Shown: positions 34,960 through 43,710, numbered from the stretch's first letter. The stretch is DNA of 64,000 nt from Rhodospirillales bacterium (GCA_028824295.1 JAPPED010000015.1:62001-126000); one strand, 5' to 3'. The notes: generated by a model from the letters alone, not told the origin. Made by a program: numbers and translations.

Positions 34960-35454
34960 ATGAAATCGATCGCCACGGTGCTAGTCGCCGCTCTTACCTT
35001 GACGTTGGGTGCCGCGGGCGCCCTGGCAGCCGAACAGCGGGCGATCCTCACGCTGGAGGCGGCAAAGGTGATCGCGGAAGCGTGTGAGGCCAAGGCAGCC
35101 GAGATGGGCTGGCGGCCCGTCATCATCGCCATCTACGACCAGGGTGCCGACCTCAAGTACTTCAGCCGTACCGATGACGCCCAACGGGGCAGCATTCAGG
35201 TCGCCATGCTGAAGGGGCAAACCTCGGCGAACTTCCCGCGTTCCACGCGTTCATTCGGGGAATTCATCTACAAGGGCGACCGTCCCCACGGGGCCCAGCA
35301 TGTTCCGGGACTCGTCATCTTCCCTGGAGGCCTCCCGATCATGACGGCCGATGGTCAACACGTCGGGGGTGTTGGCGTGTCGGGGGCCACGTCCGACCAG
35401 GATGAGGTCTGTGCCCAGGCGGGCATTGACGCCGCGGCAGAGTTGCTGAAGTAG
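34960..35454 (+). CDS. exported GlcG/HbpS family protein
   Basis: This 164-aa protein has a signal peptide at about residues 1-23 (ending GALAA) and a complete GlcG/HbpS domain: LTLEAAKVIAEACEAKAAEMGW, VIIAIYDQGADLKYF, then PGGLPIMTADGQHVGGVGVSG and the terminal CAQAGIDAA. Some members bind haem or cobalamin, but many have unknown roles. The ATG at 34960 is the first that gives a signal peptide. It is a single gene, divergent from dnaB. Confidence 0.82.
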   Translation: MKSIATVLVAALTLTLGAAGALAAEQRAILTLEAAKVIAEACEAKAAEMGWRPVIIAIYDQGADLKYFSRTDDAQRGSIQVAMLKGQTSANFPRSTRSFGEFIYKGDRPHGAQHVPGLVIFPGGLPIMTADGQHVGGVGVSGATSDQDEVCAQAGIDAAAELLK

Positions 35455-35808
35455 CAGGGCGCCGGCCGGCGGGCAGGGGCAGCGGACTCGACCGGGACAT
35501 TCACGATGGTCTCGCCCGGCCGGCGACGGGTCTCCAGTCCGTGCCGGTCGCTGTTGCAGGCTCGGTTCGGCGTCCAAGCCGGTCGCAGTGGCGGGGATAG
35601 CGGCGGCCCGAGGGCTTGCCTGTGGTGCCGCGGGCGCTACGTTTATGCGCCGGCCGGGGCCTGCGCAAAGGGCGTTCTTCCGGTGCCTGCGGTCCGATAC
35701 CGGTTGCCGCGGCCGGGTACCCCCTTTTTCAGCCCGACGACTGATCTCTAGCTCCTCTTGGAGCGTCCGGGCGAATGGTAACGCCTACGTGCATCAGGGA
35801 GCACGACT
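35455..35808. other. 354-bp intergenic region
   Basis: This GC-rich gap between the HbpS-like and GST genes holds no recognisable gene or RNA. Overlapping open frames are low-complexity. It probably carries only the terminator of the first gene and the promoter of the second. Confidence 0.4.
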
Positions 35809-36459
35809 ATGAAACTCTATTTCGACCCGATCACGGTGAACTGCCGCAAGGTGGTCGCCGGATTGGACCTGATCGGCGCCGGGTACGACGAGGAAGTTCT
35901 TGACTACTTCGGCGGTGACCACAAGAAGCCCGATTACAAGGAAATCAACCCGAACGCCGAGTTGCCGGCGCTGGTCGATGGTGACCTGGTGCTGTGGGAA
36001 TCAAACGCGATTCTCGTCTACGCCGCCGAAAAGGCTGGCAACCGGACGGCGTACCCCGCCGATCCCAAGATTCGCGCCGACATCACTCGCTGGCTGCTTT
36101 GGGAATCGAGCAAGTGGTTCGAGGGGTGTTACGTCTTCCTGGTGGAGAATGTCGTCAAGCCGATCCTCGACGACAAGCCGGATCAGTCGGTGCTGGAGAA
36201 CCACGCGCCCACCTTTCACGGGCTGGCCTCGATCCTCGAGTCACGTTTGAAGGGCCGCGAATGGATCAGCGACGACCACGCCACCATCGCTGACATTGCC
36301 GTGGCAGCGCCCATGCACCTGCACGGGGTACAGAAGCTGCCGCTGGACAACTATCCGGGCATCCGGGCCTGGATGAGCCGGGTGGAAGCACTGCCGTGCT
36401 GGCAGAAGTCGGACCCGGTGCCACACATTCCGCAGGAACTGCTCGCCAAGCTGGCGTAG
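35809..36459 (+). CDS. glutathione S-transferase family protein
   Basis: This 216-aa soluble enzyme has a thioredoxin-like N-terminal domain (MKLYFDPITVNCRKVVAGLDLIG). The glutathione-binding cis-Pro segment AELPALVDGDLVLWESNAILVYAAEKAG follows, with an all-helical C-terminal domain containing DHATIADIAVAAPMHLH. The ATG follows AGGGAG. Substrates are unknown; the family detoxifies electrophiles or assists ring cleavage pathways. Confidence 0.88.
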   Translation: MKLYFDPITVNCRKVVAGLDLIGAGYDEEVLDYFGGDHKKPDYKEINPNAELPALVDGDLVLWESNAILVYAAEKAGNRTAYPADPKIRADITRWLLWESSKWFEGCYVFLVENVVKPILDDKPDQSVLENHAPTFHGLASILESRLKGREWISDDHATIADIAVAAPMHLHGVQKLPLDNYPGIRAWMSRVEALPCWQKSDPVPHIPQELLAKLA

Positions 36460-36693
36460 GCCTCGGCGCACTGCGCCGATGACGGATTGCCCGGCTTCCG
36501 TCGCCACAACCGCGGGGCCGGTTCGGTTGACCGCATCGGCGCCCCGGGGCTGGCGACAACTGGGGGCGCAGGATTGCAGGGACCGCGCCGGGCGCGACCT
36601 GGGCGCCCTCACGCGGCGCCCGGCCAAGCTTCGTGCAGGCTGACCTCCGTGGACATGCGCAGTGGACACCGAGCACGCCGGTGTCCAGGAGCA

Positions 36694-37170
36694 TTACGGC
36701 GTAGCAGCGCTCCGCATTTCCTGCCCCGGAAACAGCGCCAGGAGCTTTGTCAGGCAGCCGCTCCAGCCACTCTCGTGCCGGTCGCGTGCCTCGCTGTCGG
36801 CAAACCGGGAATGGGTGACTGTCAGGTGCGTCGTGCTGGCCGATCCGGGTGCAAACTCGACGGTAACCAGTGATTCGATGTCACTGCCCTCCCATTGCCA
36901 GGTGTGCACGAGACGTCGATTTGGAATGACTTCGCGGTAGACGCCCCGGGTCAGGTGGCTCTCTCCGTCGGTGCCGTGCATCTCAACGAGAAACGTGCCC
37001 CCGACCTCGAGTTCGGCGATGGCCCGGGTGACCTTGAGTTCGCCAGGCGCGAACCACTTGCGCATCGATTCCGGGTCTGTCCAGGCGGAGTACACCTGGT
37101 CCACCGGCGCATCGATGGTGCGTTGTAGTGACAGAAAGATCTCTTGCTCCTGCGGCTGTGGCTCTGTCAT
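36694..37170 (-). CDS. AHSA1-like SRPBCC domain protein
   Basis: This 158-aa START-like protein has the pattern RTIDAPVDQVYSAWTDPESMRKWFAPG...VGGTFLVEMHG...RLVHTWQWEGSD typical of the Activator-of-Hsp90-ATPase C-terminal homologue family. Such proteins bind small hydrophobic ligands; the function is unknown. The ATG follows AGGAG by 8 nt. It lies 53 nt after an ArsR-type repressor gene, a pairing seen widely in bacteria, and is presumably controlled by it. Confidence 0.85.
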   Translation of the reverse strand: MTEPQPQEQEIFLSLQRTIDAPVDQVYSAWTDPESMRKWFAPGELKVTRAIAELEVGGTFLVEMHGTDGESHLTRGVYREVIPNRRLVHTWQWEGSDIESLVTVEFAPGSASTTHLTVTHSRFADSEARDRHESGWSGCLTKLLALFPGQEMRSAATP

Positions 37171-37223
37171 GTCGAGGGCTCCTGAACGGGTTCGTACGAG
37201 GGTTCGGAAAAGGTTGACCGCCG

Positions 37224-37568
37224 TCAGTCGGGTTTGCCGGACTTCTGTCCGACCATTGCATCAAGTGCGTCCAGACGTTCAGACCAGAAGCGCTGGTGGA
37301 AGCCAAGCCAGGCGCGGGCGTCGCCGAGTGCAGAAGGGTTAAGCCGGCACACGCGTTCACGGCCCCGTGCCTCGCGCGTTACCAGGCCGGCGCGTTCAAG
37401 CACGCCGAGATGTTTCGACACCGCGGCGAAAGAGATAGGAAAAGGTCTCGAGACACGCCCGACGGTCGCCTCCCCCTCGGCCAGCCGATCGAGGATGGCC
37501 CGGCGGGTAGGGTCGGAAAGCGCGTGGAAGACCCGGTCAAGGTGATGTTCAACCATATGGTTGAACAT
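37224..37568 (-). CDS. ArsR/SmtB-type HTH transcriptional regulator
   Basis: This is a 114-aa winged-helix repressor: LDRVFHALSDPTRRAILDRLAEGEATVGRV, SFAAVSKHLGVLERAGLVTREARGRERVCRL. Cysteine metal-binding motifs are absent, as in the subgroup paired with SRPBCC proteins. Three starts are possible: TTG 37592, ATG 37568 and ATG 37556. I list 37568. The start region coincides with a perfect palindrome (37545-37568), so the regulator probably binds over its own start codon. The downstream AHSA1 gene is the likely co-regulated partner. Confidence 0.87.
   Translation of the reverse strand: MFNHMVEHHLDRVFHALSDPTRRAILDRLAEGEATVGRVSRPFPISFAAVSKHLGVLERAGLVTREARGRERVCRLNPSALGDARAWLGFHQRFWSERLDALDAMVGQKSGKPD
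37545..37568. promoter_or_regulatory. ArsR operator 1, 24-bp perfect palindrome over the start codon
   Basis: The core TTCAACCATATGGTTGAA (37548-37565) extends to 12-bp perfect arms. A related imperfect copy lies 40 bp upstream, about four helical turns, so dimers could bind the same face of the helix. This is strong sequence evidence for autorepression of the ArsR gene. Confidence 0.75.
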
Positions 37569-37587
37569 AATGGTCTCGGGCTCGTTT

Positions 37588-37605
37588 TTCAACCGTCTGG
37601 TTAAA
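37588..37605. promoter_or_regulatory. ArsR operator 2, near-palindrome
   Basis: TTCAACCGTCTGGTTAAA matches operator 1 at 15 of 18 positions and keeps the TTCAACC/GGTT halves. It lies in the probable promoter region of the ArsR-AHSA1 unit and could also act on the SDR gene side, although that gene is read toward it. Confidence 0.65.
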
Positions 37606-37698
37606 CTTCTTTGGCCGAGCGGCGAATGGGGCGGATGCGCCGCCGCCCATCAGTGTGAAGTCGCACCCACCTCCCGGGTGTGGGGGTGCTCGACTGTG

Positions 37699-38466
37699 CT
37701 AAGGCAGGGTGACGAGACCGCCGGACGTCACATATGTCTGGCCGGTGACGAAGCTCGCGGCATCGCTCAACAGGAAGTAGGTGAGCTCCGAGACGTCCTC
37801 GGGTTTTCCGGTGCGCGCTGCGGGCGTTGACGCGACGATGCGTTCGCGCATCTCTTCGCTCATGTCCTTGGTCATGTCGGTATCGATCAACCCCGGTGCG
37901 ACACAGTTCACACGAATCGCCGGTCCGAACGCGACGGCACAACTGCGCGAGAACGAGATGACAGCGGACTTCGACGTGCCGTAAGCAATCAGGCGGTCGC
38001 GTCGGATGCGGCTCGGAGCGATACCGTTGATGGACGAGATGCATACGATTCGCCCGTAGTCCTGGGCCAGCATCCTCTCCTTGGCGCGCCACACGGAATG
38101 GAACGTGCCGTCCAGGTTTACCGACAGAATTCGCCGCCACACATCCGCGGTCATGTCGGCGTTGTCGTCAAAGGACGCGATCCCGGCGTTGGTCACCAGG
38201 AGATCGACGGTGCCGCGTTCGGCTTCGATTGCGTCGTACATGGCGTCCGTGGCCTCCAGCGAGGACACGTCGCCCTGAAAGAGGTCGCCGCTTCCGCCTG
38301 CCGCGGTGACCAGTTCGAGCGTTTCCGTCGCGGCGTCGGGGTTGGACGAATAGTTGATTGCTATCCAGGCGCCGGCCTGTGCCAGACGTACACAGATGGC
38401 GCGGCCAATCCCGCGCGAGCCGCCGGTTACGAGTGCCGTCCGTCCGGCAAATTCCTTATCGCCCAC
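37699..38466 (-). CDS. SDR family oxidoreductase (3-oxoacyl-ACP reductase-like)
   Basis: This 255-aa NAD(P)-dependent dehydrogenase has the TGGSRGIGRAIC cofactor motif, NAG at the usual place and the catalytic Ser-Tyr-Lys set (SSINGIAPS and YGTSKSAV). Its closest general resemblance is to FabG-type reductases. The substrate is unknown. The start is GTG at 38466, 8 nt after AAGGAG. It ends about 95 bp from the ArsR operators. Confidence 0.88.
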   Translation of the reverse strand: MGDKEFAGRTALVTGGSRGIGRAICVRLAQAGAWIAINYSSNPDAATETLELVTAAGGSGDLFQGDVSSLEATDAMYDAIEAERGTVDLLVTNAGIASFDDNADMTADVWRRILSVNLDGTFHSVWRAKERMLAQDYGRIVCISSINGIAPSRIRRDRLIAYGTSKSAVISFSRSCAVAFGPAIRVNCVAPGLIDTDMTKDMSEEMRERIVASTPAARTGKPEDVSELTYFLLSDAASFVTGQTYVTSGGLVTLP

Positions 38467-38601
38467 GAGTAATTCTCCTTGTCTCTTCGGCCGCCAACGC
38501 GTCAAGCGTTCTCGACCATCTGGCAACTCTCGCGTAGGACTGCGATGCCGGGCCTGTGCGGGGCTGCCGCCGCCGTGAGCGGTCCCGGGCGCGTGCCGAT
38601 G

Positions 38602-40563
38602 CTATTCGAAGGTGCCGGTTTTCCAAGGCCAGCCCATTTCCGGAGGGGTTTCCACCACCTCGAAGGACTTGGTCTCCGAGAATCTCCGCCCGTAGCGGTC
38701 AACGGTCACGATGTCCATCGTGTGGACACCGACCGGCAGCGACTGCGGGAGGTCGGCTCGCCAGAGATGACTGGATCTCCGGGTCAGCATCCACGACTGG
38801 AACGGGCCGGCAGCGCCTTGCCAGGCGACTCCGCGCCAGGTTGTGAACCCGGCCGTCGCCTCACCGCCTTCGGTACTATGGAAGGTGAGCCGGCCCTGGG
38901 TCGCCTGCAGTGCCAGGGCCTGGGGATCCGCGAACTCGAGCCCGACCCTCGCCGGTTCGCCGCTGCCGGATTGCGTCCGTGTCGCGTGGATGGGTTCGCC
39001 GTTGTCGATCGATACCGACACGCGGCTGTCCCGCGAACCGTTCCAGACGTTGATTGCCAGCCAGGTCCCGTCTCGCAGGTCTTCAACGGTCACCATGTTC
39101 CCGTCGCCGAGGTCGGAAACCGTGACCGGTGGCAACGTGTCCGAGGGGGCCGGGTGGCTGTCGACAAAGTCCAACAGCGCCTTCGCCCATGAGCGAAACC
39201 GCGGTGTGTTGAACGCGGCATGGAACTGCTCGTTTGGCCCGCGCCCGAATGCCTGGAAGGTGTCGACGTAGTTCGCGCCATCGAACGTCAGCACGTAGTA
39301 GCCCCGCGGCGCACCCTGGCGCTGGGTGGCATGCGGGATGTTGTCGTCGTCGAGGTCGCCGGCCCACCACGAACCCGAAACCGCCCCTGTCACGATCTGA
39401 TGAAACGGCGCCGGTCCCGTACCGGTCGCTTCCTTCCAGCCGGCAAAATGTTCGCCCGGCAAGATCTGTTCGATGGTGTGCGTGTGCCCGGACAGGCCGA
39501 GGGCCGGACGGTCGCCGATCAGGGCATGGAGCTCGGAGAGGTTGTCGATCTGGTGTTTTCGGGTCGTGGAGTCGGAAAAGCTGACAAACGGAATGTGCGT
39601 GTTGACCACGAGCAGCCGGTCTTCCGGCACATGGGCGAGGTCATTGCGGAGCCAAGCGAGCTGGCGGTCGTGGATCACGCCGTTGTAGGTGGGGCGGGCG
39701 TCCGGCGCACAGAAGGGATGATCGTCGATGCCGTTGCAGGGGTAGCGGACGTCGTCCAGCACGATGAAGTGAACCTTGCCGATGTCGAACGAGTAGTACT
39801 CGGGTCCCCATTCCCGCCGGAACGTATCGAATGAATGCGCGTCACTGGCGGCGTCGAAATCGAGGTCGTGGTTGCCGGCGACGTAGTACTGGGGCACGCG
39901 GCCCTGCGCGATGATGCGCTTGAACCGGCCGAAGAGCGAGAGGTCGTCGCCCATGACGTCGCCCTCGAAGATCAGGCATTCGGTGGCTGCGCTGTCGCGC
40001 CCGGCCAGCATGGCACCGACGGTGTCGCGGACGTACGAGACTTCCCGGTTCGTATAGGGCTGGGTATCACCAAAGATCAGGCACTCGAACTGATCTCCGA
40101 CCGGATCCCGGATGAGCGGGAAATTGACTGCCGCGGGCAGCGGCCCGGTTGGCTCGATGCCGCCGAACCGAAGGTCGGGTGAGCCTGCGACCTTGTGGAC
40201 GTAGTTGAACTGGGGGACCATGTCGTCGTCGAGCGGGACGGCGTAATCCGCCGGTTTCGTAATGAACACGTTCATGTCGTCGTAGGCTGGCAGAGCGTAG
40301 TCACCGGAACGGTCGGTGCGCACGACTTCCCGGCCGTTCGAGACCATCACGTCGGGAATGCCGGGTTCATCAGCATCCAGCATCGAATTGCGATTGCTGT
40401 CGAGAAATACCGTTCCGCGCACGACCGGCCCACCGCCGCCATCGTGAACCACCTCGACGGAGCCGAGGTAACTTGCGTCCTTACCTTGAGGGCTGACGGC
40501 CGGCGTGACGAGCAACGCCGCCAGCGTGAGCGTGCCGATTGCCGGCGCCTTCGATGGAGCCAT
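38602..40563 (-). CDS. exported calcineurin-like metallophosphoesterase with N- and C-terminal accessory domains
   Basis: This 653-aa protein has a hydrophobic signal near residues 8-28. An SdrD/carboxypeptidase-like beta domain follows (VVRGTVFLDSNRNSMLDADEPGIPDVMV). The metallophosphoesterase core has every metal motif: IFGDTQP, EGDVMGDD, VAGNHDLDF, VVNTHIPF and SGHTHTIEQ. The rest is a MetallophosC-like beta region. Such enzymes act outside the cytoplasm on phosphodiesters or sugar/lipid phosphates; the substrate is unknown. I use the ATG at 40563; the frame opens at a TTG 15 codons earlier. Confidence 0.88.
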   Translation of the reverse strand: MAPSKAPAIGTLTLAALLVTPAVSPQGKDASYLGSVEVVHDGGGGPVVRGTVFLDSNRNSMLDADEPGIPDVMVSNGREVVRTDRSGDYALPAYDDMNVFITKPADYAVPLDDDMVPQFNYVHKVAGSPDLRFGGIEPTGPLPAAVNFPLIRDPVGDQFECLIFGDTQPYTNREVSYVRDTVGAMLAGRDSAATECLIFEGDVMGDDLSLFGRFKRIIAQGRVPQYYVAGNHDLDFDAASDAHSFDTFRREWGPEYYSFDIGKVHFIVLDDVRYPCNGIDDHPFCAPDARPTYNGVIHDRQLAWLRNDLAHVPEDRLLVVNTHIPFVSFSDSTTRKHQIDNLSELHALIGDRPALGLSGHTHTIEQILPGEHFAGWKEATGTGPAPFHQIVTGAVSGSWWAGDLDDDNIPHATQRQGAPRGYYVLTFDGANYVDTFQAFGRGPNEQFHAAFNTPRFRSWAKALLDFVDSHPAPSDTLPPVTVSDLGDGNMVTVEDLRDGTWLAINVWNGSRDSRVSVSIDNGEPIHATRTQSGSGEPARVGLEFADPQALALQATQGRLTFHSTEGGEATAGFTTWRGVAWQGAAGPFQSWMLTRRSSHLWRADLPQSLPVGVHTMDIVTVDRYGRRFSETKSFEVVETPPEMGWPWKTGTFE

Positions 40564-40665
40564 GGTGATGGTGAACTCTCGCTCGGTTCCGGTCGCGGAC
40601 GGCTTCAATGCGGCAGGGGCTCCCGGGTGCGGGACGTTCCAGCCATGGCAGCTGAAGGGCTTCGC

Positions 40666-41214
40666 TTACTCAGCCGGCAGTTCGACGGGGCCCAGAAGGC
40701 CGGCCTCCAGCAGTTCGGGTATGAACCCGAACATTTGCTTCTTCTCGATCCGGTCCGGGTAAAGGACCCCGTCAAGATGGTCGCATTCATGCTGCACGAC
40801 GCGGGCGTGAAATCCGTCGGCCGTCCGGTCGATCAGCTGACCCGCCGCGTCGAGGCCGCGGTAGTGAATTCTCGAGAAGCGTGGCACGAGCCCGCGCATA
40901 CCCGGTACGCTCAGACAGCCCTCCCAGGCCTCGTCCGAATCTGCGCCCACCGGTGAAATGTCGGGGTTGATCAGGACCGTCATCGGCACGGGAGGTGCAT
41001 CGGGATATCGAGGGTTGCTCTCCACGCCAAATATCACGACCCGGAGCGGTACCCCGATTTGTGGCGCCGCAATTCCCGCGCCATCGCAGGCTCGCATGGT
41101 ATCGAGCATGTCGCCAATCAGGTCACCCAGAGCCGAGTCGCCGACGTCATCCACTGGATCGGACTTGCGCCGCAACCTCGGATCGCCCATCCGAAGGACA
41201 TTGCGTACTGCCAT
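40666..41214 (-). CDS. def: peptide deformylase (first copy)
   Basis: This 182-aa iron/zinc enzyme removes the formyl group from new proteins. All three motifs are intact: GIAAPQIG, EGCLSVPG and HECDHLDG. The ATG at 41214 follows AAAGGAG by 5 nt. Unlike the second copy (49553-50098) it is not next to fmt. It has a longer C-terminal tail ending in IPELLEAGLLGPVELPAE, and its second half diverges from the other copy, so it is probably a distinct subtype rather than a recent duplicate. Confidence 0.93.
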   Translation of the reverse strand: MAVRNVLRMGDPRLRRKSDPVDDVGDSALGDLIGDMLDTMRACDGAGIAAPQIGVPLRVVIFGVESNPRYPDAPPVPMTVLINPDISPVGADSDEAWEGCLSVPGMRGLVPRFSRIHYRGLDAAGQLIDRTADGFHARVVQHECDHLDGVLYPDRIEKKQMFGFIPELLEAGLLGPVELPAE

Positions 41215-41301
41215 CACCGCTCCTTTCGTGACGTCCAGACCCGGCGATTTGCCGGGGCGCCATGCCAGACCGCCAACAGAGTGTAGATACTGTAGGAACA
41301 T

Positions 41302-41517
41302 ATGAAATCAATCATCCGCGCGCCTACTGAACCTGGGCCTGCCAAGGCCGAGGCAGAGCCAGCGGAAATGCCCGGCCCGGACTTGCCCCGAGCGTCAATG
41401 GGAAACCCTGCCACCGCGAACGGGATCAGCCGCCCACTTCGAGAGTTCGCGTCGGGAACCGCGTCGCCGACGCAGGGTCCGAACGGCGCACCACCTCGAT
41501 GGAGAGCATCCATATGA
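41302..41517 (+). CDS. small Pro/Ala-rich ORF coupled to the Cys-repeat protein gene
   Basis: This is a 71-aa open frame with an ATG behind AGGA. Its TGA overlaps the ATG of the next gene as ATGA, the coupling arrangement used by real operons throughout this window. The product (starting MKSIIRAPTEPGPAKAEAEP) is rich in Pro, Ala and Gly and looks disordered. It has no recognisable domain or signal peptide. It could be a leader ORF that sets translation of the repeat protein, a small partner protein, or chance. Confidence 0.4.
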   Translation: MKSIIRAPTEPGPAKAEAEPAEMPGPDLPRASMGNPATANGISRPLREFASGTASPTQGPNGAPPRWRASI

Positions 41518-42269
41518 ATTCGAACGCAGCGCGGGTGGCCATTCGTGAAGGCGCGGCTGCATCCGGCCTGCGTGTCGACGGGAACCTCAATCTGGTCGGC
41601 TGCGCGGACGTAGCGTCACTGCCGGCCGATCTCCACGTCAGGGGAAGTTTGCACCTGAACAGCTGCACCGGTCTTGCGGAGTTGCCCGCTGGCTTGCGGG
41701 TTGGGGGCTACCTGGACGTGACGGGCTGCACCAGGTTGACGGGCCTGCCGACGGACCTCGACGTCGAGGGCAATATCAATCTGTCGTACTGCCTGGGACT
41801 GGTCGGACTGCCCGCCGGTTTCCACACCAAGGGCAGCCTAAGCATGGCTCACTGCACAGGGCTCTCCGAACTTCCGCCGGGATTGCAGACAGCTCGCCAC
41901 CTCATCCTGACCCGTTGCACCGGTTTGGAAACTGTCCCTGCGGACCTCGTGGTCGGCGGAAATCTCGAATTGACCTACTGCACGAGCCTGAAAATGCTGC
42001 CGGCCGCCCTCGCAGTGGGGGGCGGCCTTTACCTGAACAACTGCCGCGAACTGGCGGAACTTCCGGACGCTTTCCATGTGAAGCGCGGCCTCGATCTGAC
42101 CGGGTGCACGCGGCTCGAGGCGCTCCCCGACGATTTGCGCGTGGACGGGGATCTCGATCTGACCGGGTGCACGCGGCTGCAGGCGCTGCCCCCGGATCTT
42201 CAGGTGGGTGGAAGGCTGGTCGTCGACGGTTGCACGGGCCTTCGTCCCCGGCCTGAAACGTCAGGTTGA
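41514..42269 (+). CDS. leucine-rich-like repeat protein with eleven 21-residue Cys-containing repeats
   Basis: This 251-aa protein consists almost wholly of eleven exact 21-residue repeats (residues 18-248), consensus DL-x-V-x-G-x-L-x-L-x-x-C-T-x-L-x-x-L-P-x. A cysteine occupies repeat position 13 in all eleven (residues 30, 51, 72 and on to 240). This resembles short bacterial LRRs in which the Asn ladder position is Cys, so a solenoid with a buried cysteine ladder is expected. There is no signal peptide or membrane segment. The ATG at 41514 follows GGAGAG by 7 nt. The function is unknown; binding a protein, or a metal through the Cys column, is speculation. Confidence 0.75.
   Translation: MNSNAARVAIREGAAASGLRVDGNLNLVGCADVASLPADLHVRGSLHLNSCTGLAELPAGLRVGGYLDVTGCTRLTGLPTDLDVEGNINLSYCLGLVGLPAGFHTKGSLSMAHCTGLSELPPGLQTARHLILTRCTGLETVPADLVVGGNLELTYCTSLKMLPAALAVGGGLYLNNCRELAELPDAFHVKRGLDLTGCTRLEALPDDLRVDGDLDLTGCTRLQALPPDLQVGGRLVVDGCTGLRPRPETSG
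41565..42257 (+). repeat. eleven tandem 63-nt coding repeats
   Basis: The repeat units are exactly 63 nt each with no insertions, although the DNA has diverged so that only protein-level positions are constant. Two adjacent units (repeats 9 and 10) share GLDLTGCTRLEALPD and DLDLTGCTRLQALPP, suggesting more recent duplication there. Confidence 0.85.
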
Positions 42270-43503
42270 CACCGTGCCTGCCCACGCCGTGTGGTTGCGC
42301 CGCGGCCACACACGATGACCCGAGCCCACGCACGACAACGGCCTGCTCACATGACTGGAACCGCGTGACTACCAGGGCACGCTAGCCGGATGACGACAGG
42401 GCGCGGAGTCCTGCCGGCAGTATCCGTCGTGACCTTCCCCCTAGACTTGGATACCGCGCTCGAAGGTTGGGGATTTCCCGGCGTCAGCGCCAGCGCCGCG
42501 CGGTTGCCGGCCACCCACGTTTTCGCACTGCCACGAGCCAAGCCAGCACTGCGTGTTGGGCGGGCTTGGCCGAGGCCGACCGAACCCAGTCGGCGTGAAA
42601 GGGAAGGGCTGATGCCCGTCGCCGCAGGGTACCAACGCTCGCGGCGCCTGGCATCGCGAAGGTGCATGGGCGGACGACCCCTGGCAGCGGTTTCTGCTTC
42701 CGAAATCCTCGCCGCCGGCGCCGTCAGCAGGGGGGGGTGACTCGGCAAGAACAATAATGTTATAATGTAACATGTGCGGAGACGGTAGCTCCCTCTCCGT
42801 CTTCGCAAAACAACCGGGAACCCGGCGCGGACCACCCTTGGTGGGCAGCGTCGGGTTTCTTCGTTTCCGCCGGATCATCGTTGTGTCGGATAAAGCCTAC
42901 TGCCCGAAGGTTGCGGCGTCGATAACGGTCTGCTCGGTCCCGGAGACTAGCCGGACCGTTTCGGCCTGCCCGATAACGTACACCGTGCAGCCTGGTTCCG
43001 AGCGGGCCTGCCGCTATCACGCACCGGCATGATTGACGCGCCATCTCACGCGGTGGCCATTGCGTCTTGCATCTCTCCAATACCTAAGAGGTCTTCGCGT
43101 TGCGCCGCGAGGTCCTGGCGGTCGGTGGAGTTCCGTCGTGTAGCTGACCCTAGTGGCGCTGATGGCCCGATGCCTCTGGTGTCCGTTTAGATGACTCACA
43201 CCGAGAACTTTCTGGCGAACCACTTATGCGAACATATCCGGGCAGGGAAACTCCTGGGGCGCCCATCGGTTTCCAAGGCGTCCGCATAGCCATCCCCTAT
43301 CGGACGGTCTTCTGGTGCGCGCATCAGTAAGCCAGCCGCACAGACATGCAAGCCTTGCACGCATATGCGCGATCGTCAGCACAAACTTCTGGTCAACGGG
43401 GCTTCCAAAGACGAGCCGCGATCCGAATGACTCGCTAGCGCTACTAAACCATCCTGATGCTGGCTTGTATCAGTCATCCTTGACCGGCTGGTAAACTCCC
43501 CTG
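42270..43503. other. 1.2-kb region without a recognised gene
   Basis: Open frames exist on both strands (for example 42347-42835 minus and 42772-43032 plus), but they give arginine/proline-rich or otherwise unrecognisable products without good starts. The stretch from about 43080 to 43500 has frequent stops and lower GC than its surroundings. It lies between the repeat-protein gene and the hicBA remnant, so it is probably decayed accessory DNA. A non-coding RNA driven from the AT-rich promoter-like site at 42737-42773 is possible. Confidence 0.45.
42737..42773 (+). promoter_or_regulatory. promoter-like sequence with overlapping palindrome
   Basis: GTGACT (42737-42742) and a perfect TATAAT (42761-42766) are 18 bp apart. 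The -10 box lies within an inverted repeat, ATGTTA-TAATG-TAACAT (42757-42773), which could bind a repressor. Transcription would run into a stretch with no clear gene. Confidence 0.4.
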
Positions 43504-43710
43504 ATGGACACATACACGGCAGTCATCGAACGTTGCCGCGACACCGGCATGTATTTGGGCTACGTGCCCGGCTTCCCAGGCGCCGACAGCCAAGGCGAAA
43601 CGCTCGATGAACTCAACGCCAACATTCGTGAAGTCATTGCTTTGCTCCGCGAGGACGGGGCCCCCGAAAAAATCGGCGACTATATCGGCACGCAGACCGT
43701 CGTGCTGTAA
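43504..43710 (+). CDS. hicB: HicB family antitoxin
   Basis: This 68-aa protein has the HicB-like partial RNase H fold: YTAVIERCRDTGMYLGYVPGFPGADSQGETLDELNANIREVIALL. Short HicB proteins of this type bind and neutralise the mRNA-cleaving toxin HicA. The frame is intact. The gene lies 6 nt before the hicA remnant, in the antitoxin-first order. No strong ribosome site is visible before the ATG. Confidence 0.85.
   Translation: MDTYTAVIERCRDTGMYLGYVPGFPGADSQGETLDELNANIREVIALLREDGAPEKIGDYIGTQTVVL

Noticed and set aside
42347-42835. 162-aa minus-strand open frame in the gene-free region
   Set aside because: It has no start signal and no recognisable domain, and composition alone can explain it. 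It was left as part of an unassigned region.
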